A stretch of 64,000 bases of DNA from Candidatus Krumholzibacteriota bacterium (GCA_034520215.1 JAXHNR010000001.1:186001-250000), one strand, 5' to 3'; counted from the stretch's first letter, positions 1-7,976 are shown. The notes: a model not told the origin generated them from the letters alone. Made by a program: numbers and translations.

Positions 1-1
1 G

Positions 2-1456
2 ATAACTCCGGGTGATTCCTGGATTCGCGCCCCGTTATGGCTTGAATATTCTATTCCCGTCTCCAGGGACACAACATTTTATCTAACACAGGATATCCTG
101 GATAGTTCAAGTTGCCGGCTGGAAGTAACTCTTCTGGATTTGGATGTTAAAGAGATAATTGGAAAAGTACCTTCACAGATTGTAACAAGAGAATATAGTC
201 TGGCCATAGGTGAGGGGGACCGGATTATTGAAGGGAATATATCCTCCGGGGCAATGAGTTTCGATTTTATCAATCAAGTTCCCCTTGGCGCCGATCTGGA
301 TATGACCCTGCCCGATCTGGAAACGCCGGAGAATACATCTTACAGCAAAAGCTTTGTTCTTGGTCCTGATGGAACAGATTCGTCAGCTGAGAACCTCAGC
401 GGGTACAGGATATTAAATTCTGAATCCCCGGGAATTCCTCTCGATTCGCTGAAAATTGAATTTGAAATTGTAACCGAAGAAAGCAGCGGCTTTGTGCATT
501 TAAGAGATACTGACAATGTGTCTGTCTCGGTCCACACCGATCAGTTTAAATTCTCCAGTCTGGAAGGGGATCTTTCGGAGGATTTATTTGAAATCGGGCC
601 GTTTGAAGAGAATGACGTAGCCGACTACCAGGATATTTCCGGAAGTTTTAATTTCCAGCAGGCTTTGCTGCGGATAAGATTTTACAACGATTTGAATATA
701 GAGAACCTCGACCTTAATCTCAGGATAACGGGGTATCATAATGAAATTGATGAGGGTATAACCGATTCAGCCAGTGTGGTAATAAACAGGCCCTTAGAGA
801 TTGGTGATAATACATTTTCCATTTCCGATCAGTCGGTTGTTGATCTTCTGAATATTTATCCGACAGATATTATCTACTCGGGTGAACTTGTCTATTCAGG
901 ATATTCATCGGTGAGCGTTGGAGACCAGATCAGCGGTGATTATTCATTTTCCACCCCCTTTGAAATTGAGATAGTCGATCCGGATCCCGTTGAATTTGAT
1001 TCCGACACTCTCTCTATAGATGATATCGGAGAAACCTTTAGAGATGCCGCGGGGGATGAAATTCAGTCCGCTGTGTTAAAAGCGTGTATTGAGAACCGCA
1101 GTTTCTTAGGCGGCACGGTACGTTTCTTCGTAAGCCGTGATATATCTGCAACCGAAGAGGAATTTTATGATACGACAAATTATTCCGTCGATAGTCTCGG
1201 GTTTACCAAGCCGATTGTTTTTGACGCCGCTACGGCTAATCCTGTAAATGGCTTTGTGGAGAACCCCGTTGTTTCAGATGTTGTTTTCTCCTTAAACAGT
1301 AACGAACTTTCAGTTTTTAAAGATCCCCCGGTAAGGACGGGATTTCAACTTAGTCTGGAAAATACTCAGGGACGAGTGATTGTTCGCGGAAGTGATTTTA
1401 TTAGATTATCAGGAGAAGTAGAGTTTGAATTCCTGATTCACGATGACGAGGAATAA
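2..1456 (+). CDS. Hypothetical exported/surface protein, 5' end outside window
   Basis: An open frame runs from the window edge to a TAA at 1454-1456, so the start lies upstream and at least 484 residues are visible. The sequence is rich in short hydrophobic/polar alternations and in D, E, S and G (many VSVS- or LSVFK-like strands). This suggests repeated beta-sandwich modules rather than an enzyme, and I see no catalytic motif. It ends six bases before a gene for an outer-membrane barrel, so the two are probably co-transcribed and both cell-envelope proteins. I do not recognise the family. An internal TTG at 140 is in frame but has no reason to be the start because the frame stays open upstream. 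Confidence 0.7.
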   Translation: MTPGDSWIRAPLWLEYSIPVSRDTTFYLTQDILDSSSCRLEVTLLDLDVKEIIGKVPSQIVTREYSLAIGEGDRIIEGNISSGAMSFDFINQVPLGADLDMTLPDLETPENTSYSKSFVLGPDGTDSSAENLSGYRILNSESPGIPLDSLKIEFEIVTEESSGFVHLRDTDNVSVSVHTDQFKFSSLEGDLSEDLFEIGPFEENDVADYQDISGSFNFQQALLRIRFYNDLNIENLDLNLRITGYHNEIDEGITDSASVVINRPLEIGDNTFSISDQSVVDLLNIYPTDIIYSGELVYSGYSSVSVGDQISGDYSFSTPFEIEIVDPDPVEFDSDTLSIDDIGETFRDAAGDEIQSAVLKACIENRSFLGGTVRFFVSRDISATEEEFYDTTNYSVDSLGFTKPIVFDAATANPVNGFVENPVVSDVVFSLNSNELSVFKDPPVRTGFQLSLENTQGRVIVRGSDFIRLSGEVEFEFLIHDDEE

Positions 1457-1462
1457 ACTAAT

Positions 1463-2737
1463 ATGAAAAATACAAACAGGTTGGTTATCATTTTTCTGGT
1501 TCTTGTTATGCTGGTTCTTCCGGTGTTTCAAGTTGAAGCGCAGGATATGATAGATGCCCGGACTCTGGCTCTGGGAGGCAGTAATATCGCAACGGCAGAA
1601 GGTCTCGAGTATCTCGGAGGCAATCCGGCGACACTTGCCGCGCCTAAGGATTTCGGCTTTGAATTCCTGCTGTTCTCATCGAGATTAAAGATGAGCAATA
1701 ACAGTTTCTCGCTAAAGGAGTATGATGATTACTTCACTTCCGGAGACACACTCACAAACAAAGACATAGATAATCTACTCGAAGATCTGCCGGAGAGCGG
1801 TCTGAGACTTGATGGATTGGTCGGAGTAAGGGCTCTTTCATTCTGCTTCCATTCATTCGGCTTTGGAGTAACAGGAACGGGAAACGGTCATGTGATCATA
1901 CCGAAGGAAGCCGTTGAATTTCCTTTTTACGGCAATAGCGGGATTAAGAATTTACGTTTTGACGATCTTGACGGAGAGGGATGGGGAGGCGTGGCCTTTG
2001 ACTTTGGTTACGGGAGAAAAATTATAGAAGAAAAAGAAGGTGAGTCACGATTCTTATCTGCGGGAGTTAATCTGAAATATATTTTAGGATTGGCTTACGG
2101 AGGTTTGATTGACGCGGACGGGGGTCTTCAGACAACTGATGAGTATATATACGCCGATGGAGAAATGAGTTATAGAACCAGCATGGGAGGCAGGGGTTTC
2201 GCGGCAGACATGGGGTTTCTCGCGAAAATCAGAAAGAACTGGACGGTTTCACTCCATTTCAACAACCTTATAGGCGGCATTGGATGGGATAAAGATAATG
2301 AAATAAGCGTTTATGAATTTCAATCCGACACTTTGAGAATAGGCGACAGCGGCGATACCGAAATCACAGATACCGACACTACTTACTCCACGGGTAATTT
2401 TTCAACATCTCTGCCGCGCACTTTGAATATGGCCGCTTCTTTCAACGCGCGTGATAATCTGGTTCTGACAGCCGCTTGGCGGCAGGGGTTGGATCATTCA
2501 ATGGGCAATACAATTAAGCCGCGTGTTTCCGTGGGCGCTGAATATTCACGCCTTTCTTATCTTCCTCTAAGAGCGGCTTTCGCGTTCGGCGGAAGGGAAA
2601 CATTTGCCGTTGGTATGGGGTTGGGGATTAATATTAAATACTGGCGGCTTGATATTGGATATCTGAATCACACTTTTAACTGGTTCAGGAGCGCTAAAAG
2701 TGTTGACCTTGCCGTGACCAGCAATTTGAGATTTTAA
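1463..2737 (+). CDS. Outer-membrane beta-barrel protein (PorV/FadL-like)
   Basis: The 424-residue product begins with a clear signal peptide: basic MKNTNR, a hydrophobic run, and a cut near VEAQD. Just after it comes a segment with DARTLALGGSNIATAEG and then GNPA. That pattern (ARALGMGGAxxA..DxxxxxxNPA) is typical of FadL/PorV-type barrels and related families. The body alternates amphipathic strands and ends in NLRF, the terminal aromatic signature used by the Bam machinery. It probably sits in the outer membrane. The start follows the preceding stop by six bases, with GAGGAA as ribosome site. Substrate is unknown. Without T9SS genes nearby I would not call it PorV proper. Confidence 0.75.
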   Translation: MKNTNRLVIIFLVLVMLVLPVFQVEAQDMIDARTLALGGSNIATAEGLEYLGGNPATLAAPKDFGFEFLLFSSRLKMSNNSFSLKEYDDYFTSGDTLTNKDIDNLLEDLPESGLRLDGLVGVRALSFCFHSFGFGVTGTGNGHVIIPKEAVEFPFYGNSGIKNLRFDDLDGEGWGGVAFDFGYGRKIIEEKEGESRFLSAGVNLKYILGLAYGGLIDADGGLQTTDEYIYADGEMSYRTSMGGRGFAADMGFLAKIRKNWTVSLHFNNLIGGIGWDKDNEISVYEFQSDTLRIGDSGDTEITDTDTTYSTGNFSTSLPRTLNMAASFNARDNLVLTAAWRQGLDHSMGNTIKPRVSVGAEYSRLSYLPLRAAFAFGGRETFAVGMGLGINIKYWRLDIGYLNHTFNWFRSAKSVDLAVTSNLRF

Positions 2738-2878
2738 TCGAATCAGAGCTCTTAAAGAACGTCTTCTTATCCATCTTTTCACACCGGGCAAAAAGATAGA
2801 ATAATGAAACTTTGGTAATTGTAAAATGTAATCTCCCGCTTATTAAACTGTAAGCCGGCCCCGGGAATGGGGTCCTCG

Positions 2879-3331
2879 CTAATTCTCACTAAGGACGTGC
2901 TCGTCATATTCGATTTCGAACCTGAGCTTGTGTTTTGCCTCTTCCTGCGCCAGGCCCATCAGAAGTTTCTTCAATTCGGGGTTGTCAGCCGCCTCTGCCA
3001 GTTCCCGGTACATTCTGTAGGACGCCTTCTCCGATTTCATGGCGATTATAAGAGCCTGCGAGTAATCGAGGTCCTTGTTTGGTTCTATATCCTCTGTATA
3101 TTCAGCTATCTTAAGGTCCATCACTTTTTTGCTGACAGGGGCAAGCATTTCGCCCTTTTTGATCTTCAGCAGTTTTTCTTTGTGTCCCTTTTCCTCTTCT
3201 GCGAATTCCAGGAACGCTCTTTTCATGCTTTCCCTTTTCACCTTGCCAGCCAGATGGGTATAGAAATCACTGGCTCTTTCCTCGGATTTTATCGCGAAAT
3301 CAAGAATCTCCTCAACGCTTCCAAACCCCAT
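2879..3331 (-). CDS. Ferritin-like diiron protein (rubrerythrin-type, no rubredoxin domain)
   Basis: This 150-residue protein is a four-helix ferritin-like domain. The first pair carries EERASDFY and EEEKGHKE, the second KSEKASYRMY and EEAKHKL, giving the E...ExxH x2 ligand pattern of a diiron site. There is no C-terminal rubredoxin domain, so it is an erythrin-like half of a rubrerythrin. Such proteins reduce peroxide or handle iron in anaerobes. It lies 59 bases downstream of another ferritin-like gene on the same strand, and the two probably form an operon. ATG is preceded by AAAGGA. It belongs to the oxidative-stress island that continues to 15.4 kb. Electron donor is unknown. Confidence 0.85.
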   Translation of the reverse strand: MGFGSVEEILDFAIKSEERASDFYTHLAGKVKRESMKRAFLEFAEEEKGHKEKLLKIKKGEMLAPVSKKVMDLKIAEYTEDIEPNKDLDYSQALIIAMKSEKASYRMYRELAEAADNPELKKLLMGLAQEEAKHKLRFEIEYDEHVLSEN

Positions 3332-3390
3332 AATCTATCCTTTCTGTTATTTTGAAAAAACGAATAAGATTTTTTTCTCTGTTTATAGAT

Positions 3391-3897
3391 TCAGGGCCCC
3401 ATATTCATCAGACGTTCTCCCCTGAGAAAATCGTCCGAATCGATATCCGCGCCCCTCTCCAGTTGTTCGTACTCCACCTCGAGAAGCGCGAGATGACTGT
3501 GCTCCATTTTTGCCATATATAAGAGAAGAGATTTGCTGTTGGGGTTATTCGTCCTCTTCGCGAGGTCGTTATAATAACCTCCAGCCATTTTTTCGGCATC
3601 CATAGCTACTTTGAGGAGGTCTTTCAGAGAGGGCGATTCGGACATAATATCATCGACAAGGGGTACGGGAGAATTAGACGGGCTTTTCAGTTCTACATCC
3701 GGAAACATTTTTTCGTAGGCCTCTTTGAGGATCTCCTCGTGCTTGTTCTCCTGAGACATCAGAAAATCGAATTTATCTTTGAGGGTCGAGTTTTTGGTAA
3801 TTTTCTTCATTTCATTATACAGTTTCGCCGCTTCTATCTCCGATTTAATGGCAATACTGAAAATCTCCAGTGTCGTATAATCCCTTTTTTCGTTCAT
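3391..3897 (-). CDS. Ferritin-like diiron protein
   Basis: The 168-residue product has two helix pairs, with KSEIEAAKLY and QENKHEEIL in the first and DAEKMAGGYYND and MEHSHLALL in the second. The ExxH elements are those of ferritin-like/rubrerythrin domains. The linker SPSNSPVP between the pairs is proline-rich. It is only loosely similar to its downstream neighbour, so they look like diverged paralogs rather than a recent duplication. It is the first gene of a two-gene minus-strand unit and is divergent from thiol peroxidase, with 288 bases between them. Predicted role is peroxide detoxification or iron binding in the cytoplasm. One ligand of the second pair (H in MEHSH) is shifted relative to the classic motif, so diiron occupancy is uncertain. 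Confidence 0.8.
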   Translation of the reverse strand: MNEKRDYTTLEIFSIAIKSEIEAAKLYNEMKKITKNSTLKDKFDFLMSQENKHEEILKEAYEKMFPDVELKSPSNSPVPLVDDIMSESPSLKDLLKVAMDAEKMAGGYYNDLAKRTNNPNSKSLLLYMAKMEHSHLALLEVEYEQLERGADIDSDDFLRGERLMNMGP

Positions 3898-4020
3898 ACC
3901 GCCTACCTTTCATTAAAAAAACTTCACCTCACTGCCGGGAGAGCTTGAGCATCTTTTTTTTAATTTCTCTGATTCCTTAAACCATGGCAATTTTAACACA
4001 AAATACATTTCGCGCAAGTC

Positions 4021-4093
4021 TAAAAATATCAATCAGCCGCAAACTTTACGAATTAATTAATCTCCTGATGGGTAATAAAAATCGGGAAACCCC
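4021..4093 (-). repeat. Left-end-only copy (D) of the cloverleaf element family
   Basis: Read on the minus strand, this stretch starts with the outer left end of the family (GGGGTTTCCCGATTTTTAT) and stops right after the 5' arm of the closing stem (GCGGCTGATTGATATTTTTA). The three hairpins, the 3' arm and the right end are missing. It lies in the 288-base gap between the ferritin-like gene and tpx. The rest of that gap is AT-rich. It includes TTAAGGTGTAATATACTTAA and CTTAATATTAAG just before tpx, which could be promoter or operator sequence but match nothing I can name. Confidence 0.7.
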
Positions 4094-4185
4094 AGAAATA
4101 TTATTGCTTGAGTAAAATATTATTTAAGGTGTAATATACTTAATATTAAGCGCAGCTCGGTTACCCCAATAAAAAGGAGATTGTT

Positions 4186-4698
4186 ATGGAAAGGCAAATC
4201 ACTAAAATGGGCGGGAATCCCGTAACACTTATTGGTCCGGAGCTTAAAGTTGCCTCGAGCGCCCCTGACTTTACCGTTCTTGATAATAGCCTAAAGCAGA
4301 AATCGCTGAAGGATTATGAGGGAAAAATAAAGTTGATCAGTGTTGTTCCTTCTCTTGATACAAAGGTCTGCGATACACAGACCAGACGGTTTAATGAATT
4401 GGCATCGGATTTATCCGACGAAGTTGTGGTTTTGACAATAAGTATGGATCTTCCTTTCGCGCAGGGAAGGTGGTGCGGAGCGGCAGGAGTTGACAGGGTC
4501 ATAACCCTCTCAGACCATAGAGAAGCTTCTTTCGGAACTAATTACGGACTTCTTATCAAGGAGTTTAGGCTCCTCAACAGGGCGGTTATAATAATAGACT
4601 CGCTGAATGTTATTCGATACATTGAGATAGTCAAAGAAAACCACGAACTGCCGGATTATGAAAAGGCCTTAGGGGCGCTGAAGAAGATTCAAAGTTAA
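4186..4698 (+). CDS. tpx: Thiol peroxidase (atypical 2-Cys peroxiredoxin, Tpx)
   Basis: The product (170 aa, the normal Tpx length) reduces hydroperoxides with electrons from thioredoxin in the cytoplasm or periplasm. The peroxidatic cysteine is C62 in VPSLDTKVCDTQTRRFN, the family signature. The resolving cysteine is C97 in LPFAQGRWCGA. The N-terminal GNPVTLIGPELKVASSAPDF stretch is also typical. No signal peptide is visible, so it is probably cytoplasmic. ATG follows AAAAAGGAGATTGTT. It stands as a single gene between divergent ferritin-like genes and an outer-membrane gene. It is one of two peroxiredoxins in the island; the second, selenocysteine-dependent one lies 1.1 kb downstream. Confidence 0.95.
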   Translation: MERQITKMGGNPVTLIGPELKVASSAPDFTVLDNSLKQKSLKDYEGKIKLISVVPSLDTKVCDTQTRRFNELASDLSDEVVVLTISMDLPFAQGRWCGAAGVDRVITLSDHREASFGTNYGLLIKEFRLLNRAVIIIDSLNVIRYIEIVKENHELPDYEKALGALKKIQS

Positions 4699-4799
4699 GA
4701 AACCGGTTAATTTAACTGTCGGCAAATACATATATTTAATTAAGGAAATTATTCGAGGGGTCTGATTTTCTAACTTTGTTATTAAGGAAAGGAGAAAAT

Positions 4800-5639
4800 A
4801 TGCCGAAATGGTTTGTTTTATTTGCCTCTTTCCTGCTTATCGCTGCCGCCGGCCAGTCCGCTGAACCCTGGAATCTCTCCGCAGATGCTAACCTTACCTT
4901 CACCGAGAACTCATACAGCGACAACTGGGTCGGCGGCGAAGCGGGAGCGCTAAGCTGGCTTTTTTCTTCTAACTCGCTTGCAGAGAAGCAGCTTCACCCG
5001 AAGGTTAACACGAGAAACACCCTCAAGCTATTTTTCGGACAGACACACAGCCAGGAAGTTGAAAATAACCAGTGGAGAAAACCTGTTGTTTCGAACGATA
5101 TTATAGATTTTGAAACTCTCTTGCGCTTTACGCTTGAAAGCTGGGTTGAACCTTTCGTCAGCGGCAGGATAGAGACTCAGTTTCTGGATGCCAGAGATCC
5201 TCGGGAGAACCTTTATGTAAACCCCGTGACATTTACCGAGAGCGCCGGTGTTTCCAAAGTTTTGGTAAAAGATGAAAAAACTGAATGGATGGCGAGGGTT
5301 GGCGCCGGCGCGCGTCAGTATCTCGACAAGGGAAATACGACGGAGAAGGATGGCGGTCTCACTTTTGATTCTGAATTCAAAACAAAGATAGCCGACGATC
5401 AGATTTCGGTTGAAAGCAAGCTGACTGTTTTTAAAGCCCTTGTTTACTCAAATGAGGATGAAGCGCCAAACGACTACTGGAAATGTTCCGATGTTAAGTG
5501 GGAGACTATACTCACTGCGGGTATAACGAAGTATCTTATGGTTAATTTATACTTCCAGCTTCTCTATGACAAGCAGATCGATCTCGGCGGCAGGTTTAAG
5601 CAGTCACTGTCTCTGGGGCTGACATACAAACTTATATAA
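4800..5639 (+). CDS. DUF3078-like outer-membrane beta-barrel protein
   Basis: The 279-residue protein starts at ATG 4800 after AAGGAAAGGAGAAAAT. A TTG 24 bases upstream is in frame but would put extra charged residues before the signal peptide. The signal peptide is MPKWFVLFASFLLIAAAGQSA. The first barrel strands read NSYSDNWVGGEAGALSW, which is close to the NWxxGGxxxxxW opening of the DUF3078 family of Bacteroidetes-type outer-membrane proteins. Strands alternate to the C-terminus (LSLGLTYKLI). Function is unknown. Its position between two peroxiredoxins may be coincidental. Confidence 0.7.
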   Translation: MPKWFVLFASFLLIAAAGQSAEPWNLSADANLTFTENSYSDNWVGGEAGALSWLFSSNSLAEKQLHPKVNTRNTLKLFFGQTHSQEVENNQWRKPVVSNDIIDFETLLRFTLESWVEPFVSGRIETQFLDARDPRENLYVNPVTFTESAGVSKVLVKDEKTEWMARVGAGARQYLDKGNTTEKDGGLTFDSEFKTKIADDQISVESKLTVFKALVYSNEDEAPNDYWKCSDVKWETILTAGITKYLMVNLYFQLLYDKQIDLGGRFKQSLSLGLTYKLI

Positions 5640-5768
5640 AAGATAACAGGGCCGAAGAGATTAGATAAGGGGGATAACTGCTTGGAGATTGTGTCATTCT
5701 TTTTGGATAGTTCGCGAATAAGTGTTGATGAAATAATCCGAGGAGGATTATAATCAATTTAGCAGGTT

Positions 5769-5797
5769 TTGACAGGTTGAACGGGTAATTATTATAT
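5769..5797 (+). promoter_or_regulatory. Predicted sigma-70 promoter of the selenoperoxiredoxin gene
   Basis: TTGACA at 5769-5774 is a perfect -35 box. A 17-base spacer leads to TTATAT at 5792-5797. The expected transcript start is near 5804, only about 13 bases before the first ATG (5817) and overlapping its AAAGGGGG ribosome site. That would favour translation from the second in-frame ATG at 5934, which has its own GGAGG. Confidence 0.55.
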
Positions 5798-5816
5798 GAT
5801 TTGAAAGGGGGAATGT

Positions 5817-6542
5817 ATGCCTGAAGAGTTTAAAGCGGGTTGTGCCAGGCCCACTGGCGGCCCTGTTGACGAGGGGGATGCTCCTCGCGAAGAAGTGAAA
5901 GATGAATTTAAAGAGTATTCGAAGGAGGCTGATATGATAAAGGTAGGACAAAAAGCGCCCGATTTTACTGCTCCCGCATATTATAAGGGAAAGTTTGTAA
6001 ATGTGAAATTGTCGGAATATTTGGGTAAGTGGGTTCTTCTGTGCTTTTATCCCGGCGATTTTACTTTCGTTTGAGCGACCGAAGTCTCGGCAGTTGCCGA
6101 CAGGTTTAAAGAATTACAGAAGCTTGGTGTTGAAGTGCTGTCTATGAGTGTTGACAGCGTTTTTGTTCACAAGATGTGGAATGACAACGAACTTTCCAAA
6201 ATGGTAGATGGGGGCATTCCGTATCCGATGCTCTCCGACGCCGGAGGTAAAGTGGGAAGTATTTACGGAATATATGATGAAGGAGGAGGGGTTGAGACGA
6301 GGGGAAGATTTATAATTGATCCCGACGGAATTATTCAGGGGTATGAAGTACTGACGCCTCCCGTGGGAAGGAATGTTAATGAAACTTTAAGACAGATCCA
6401 GGCGTTTCAGCTCGTAAGGGAAAGCAAAGGCGGAAAGGCGACCCCTTCAGGATGGATGCCCGGTAAGAAGATTCTTGAGCCGGGGCCCGATCTTGTGGGT
6501 AATGTGTGGAAGGTGTGGAAGACAGATATGGCCAGGGACTAA
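5817..6542 (+). CDS. prxU: Selenocysteine-containing peroxiredoxin (AhpC/Prx1 type); TGA at 6072-6074 read as Sec
   Basis: Two open frames, 5817-6074 and 6075-6542, are one gene joined by an in-frame TGA. Before it stands [10 protein letters not shown] and after it [11 protein letters not shown]. In AhpC-type peroxiredoxins the residue at this spot is the peroxidatic cysteine (FVCPTE), so TGA replaces the catalytic Cys codon and is almost certainly selenocysteine. With the start at 5817 it is U86 of 241. With the internal ATG at 5934 (GAAGGAGG, 5-base spacing) it is U47, the usual peroxidatic position. The C-terminal half has the AhpC features [13 protein letters not shown] and [13 protein letters not shown]. 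The resolving-cysteine motif VCPAGW appears as ATPSGW, so no canonical resolving Cys exists. Thiols in the odd N-terminal extension (GCARPTGG) or in a partner may serve instead. A SECIS-like hairpin follows the TGA. Confidence 0.9.
6072..6105 (+). promoter_or_regulatory. Candidate bacterial SECIS element after the Sec TGA
   Basis: Immediately 3' of TGA (6072-6074), TCGGC (6087-6091) pairs with GCCGA (6096-6100) around an AGTT loop. ACC (6078-6080) can pair with GGT (6103-6105) below an internal loop. The apical loop starts 17 bases after the stop codon and has G at its second position, as described for bacterial SECIS elements bound by SelB. The pairing is read by eye, and no folding energy was computed. 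Confidence 0.5.
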
Positions 6543-6561
6543 TCAGTAAGATCCAATACTC

Positions 6562-6587
6562 CGGTGCCGCCTTTTAAGGCGGCACCG
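6562..6587 (+). terminator. GC-rich hairpin after the selenoperoxiredoxin gene
   Basis: CGGTGCCGCC (6562-6571) and GGCGGCACCG (6578-6587) form a perfect 10-bp stem around TTTTAA, 20 bases after the stop codon. The downstream tract is only weakly U-rich (ATTCCTTATATT). It is a likely transcription terminator, but without a strong run of T. Confidence 0.55.
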
Positions 6588-6636
6588 ATTCCTTATATTA
6601 AAATTTTTAAATAGTGCTTACTAGAGGAGTATTGCT

Positions 6637-7062
6637 ATGTCTGAGTTGTCAAGCGGTGAAGAGAACCGGAGTTTCCCCAATTTTTATAACCTATAAGGCA
6701 GTCGATGATTTGTAACAGTATGCGGCTGATTGATATTTTCAAAATCGTGGTCAATTCCCCCGGCGAGGGAATTGTACGCTCTGCGCCTCGGTCTCGCTCT
6801 TTCTGCCCCTTCGGGCCAGAAATCCTTGCCCGCTCGCCACTCGGCGAGGGTTTTGAAAATATCAATCAGCCGCACTCATCAGCAATGAAAGCCCTATTCC
6901 ACTTACCAATCCTGATAACTGATTGTATCTCGCAATGTTATTACAATACTTGCCGAATTTTCAGAGGGAACTCCAAGTGAAGAGAACCGGATTCCGGAAT
7001 ATCTGCGAGAGGGTGTAATAATTTCCTTTATAATGAGCGCGTACGCTCCCCTCTGCCGCTAG
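6637..7062 (+). pseudogene. Small reading frame split by mobile element copy A
   Basis: ATG at 6637 follows AGAGGAGTATTGCT and opens a frame (MSELSSGEENR) that runs into the inserted element. Removing the element and one copy of the 12-base duplication GTGAAGAGAACC joins it in frame to IPEYLREGVIISFIM and on to TAG at 7060-7062. The restored frame encodes 34 residues. I do not recognise the peptide. It could be the N-terminus of a longer decayed gene, since 7063-7148 holds nothing else recognisable. The reconstruction is exact in frame, but whether it was ever a gene is uncertain. Confidence 0.35.
6668..6974 (+). mobile_element. Cloverleaf MITE-like element, copy A (307 bp)
   Basis: The outer ends are GGAGTTTCCCCAATTTTT on the left (from 6668) and its imperfect complement ending GGGAACTCC on the right (to 6974). 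The core at 6721-6874 is closed by a perfect 24-bp inverted repeat (6721-6744 with 6851-6874). Inside are three hairpins. H1 is 6752-6759/6767-6774 with loop CCGGCGA. H2 is 6800-6805/6817-6822 with inner CCC/GGG. H3 is 6833-6838/6843-6848 with loop ACTC. GTGAAGAGAACC lies directly before the left end (6656-6667) and again two bases after the right end (6977-6988), a 12-bp target duplication. There is no transposase frame inside, so the element is non-autonomous. Confidence 0.85.
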
Positions 7063-7148
7063 AGGATTTCTCCGGTCGAGCAGAGTGGAGAAGAGCGGAA
7101 GTAAATTTTTGTCTATAAAACGATTCAGCTTATCTCGATGTTCAGGTT

Positions 7149-7976
7149 TCAGCCCTGCTGCTTTTCATTGTAAATATGAACGTCCTGCTGGGGATATGGT
7201 ATGCTGATTCCAGATTCATCGAAAGCGAGTTTTACTTTTTCATGCATGTCGAAATAGATATTCCAGTAGTTCTCCGTATTACACCAGGGGCGCACAAAGA
7301 AGTTAACCGAGCTGTCTCCGTGTTCGGAAACAACGATCATCGGAGCGGGGTCGGTTAGAATTCTATCATCCTCGTCAACGATTTTCTTCAGAATATTCTT
7401 AGCTTTACCGATATCATCATCGTATCCTATTGAAAATGTCATGTCTATCCTGCGTGTAGGCTCTTTTGTATAATTGGTAATACTTGCGCTGGAGACCTCG
7501 CCGTTCGGAATAATGATGGTTTTGTTGTCGAAAGTTTTTAAAATCGTGTGGAAAATACTTATCTCTGCCGCCTTTCCGGTATATCCCTGAGTCTCGATTA
7601 CATCTCCCACTTTGAAGGGTTTGAAGAGAAGAATCATGACACCGCCGGCGATGTTTGAAAGACTCCCCTGAAGGGCGAACCCTACCGCGAGTCCGGCTGC
7701 TCCCAGAATTGCGATAAATGACGTAGTCTTTACTCCCACCATCGATATTACGCTTATAAAGAGCATCGTTTTAAGCGCTATCGACACGAAGCGTACCAGA
7801 AATATCTGAAGGGACTTATCGTACTCGTGTTTTCCCATGACCTTGCCCATCAGCTTGGTCAATACTCTGATAATCCATAATCCGATTATCAACACAATGA
7901 TGGCAAGGATAAGCTTAGGCCCGTAGGACATCAACAATTCAGCGCCCTTTTCCAGATATACGGACGAAGATTCCAT
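7149..7976 (-). CDS. mscS: Small-conductance mechanosensitive channel MscS
   Basis: The 275-residue product forms a heptameric inner-membrane channel that opens on membrane tension and releases solutes after hypo-osmotic shock. Three membrane spans are visible: residues about 14-36, 58-80 and the pore-lining TM3 around 85-115. TM3 has the Gly/Ala-packed AILGAAGLAVGFALQGSLSNIAGG signature of the family. The cytoplasmic beta domain follows with FKVGDVIETQGYTG and IIIPNGEVSSASITN. Length matches canonical MscS. ATG has AAGGAGGCGG upstream. The gene is flanked on both sides by direct copies of the cloverleaf element (6668-6974 and 8070-8375), so it could have been moved or could be lost by recombination between them. 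Confidence 0.95.
   Translation of the reverse strand: MESSSVYLEKGAELLMSYGPKLILAIIVLIIGLWIIRVLTKLMGKVMGKHEYDKSLQIFLVRFVSIALKTMLFISVISMVGVKTTSFIAILGAAGLAVGFALQGSLSNIAGGVMILLFKPFKVGDVIETQGYTGKAAEISIFHTILKTFDNKTIIIPNGEVSSASITNYTKEPTRRIDMTFSIGYDDDIGKAKNILKKIVDEDDRILTDPAPMIVVSEHGDSSVNFFVRPWCNTENYWNIYFDMHEKVKLAFDESGISIPYPQQDVHIYNEKQQG

Noticed and set aside
2867-3355. 162-codon plus-strand frame
   Set aside because: Antisense to the ferritin-like gene, whose motifs are clear. The product is a Phe/Leu-rich artefact.
6705-6980. 91-codon frame on the plus strand (and overlapping minus-strand frames at 6635-6875 and 8052-8267)
   Set aside because: They lie inside the cloverleaf elements and exist only because the hairpin arms are free of stops. 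They do not keep a protein sequence between copies.
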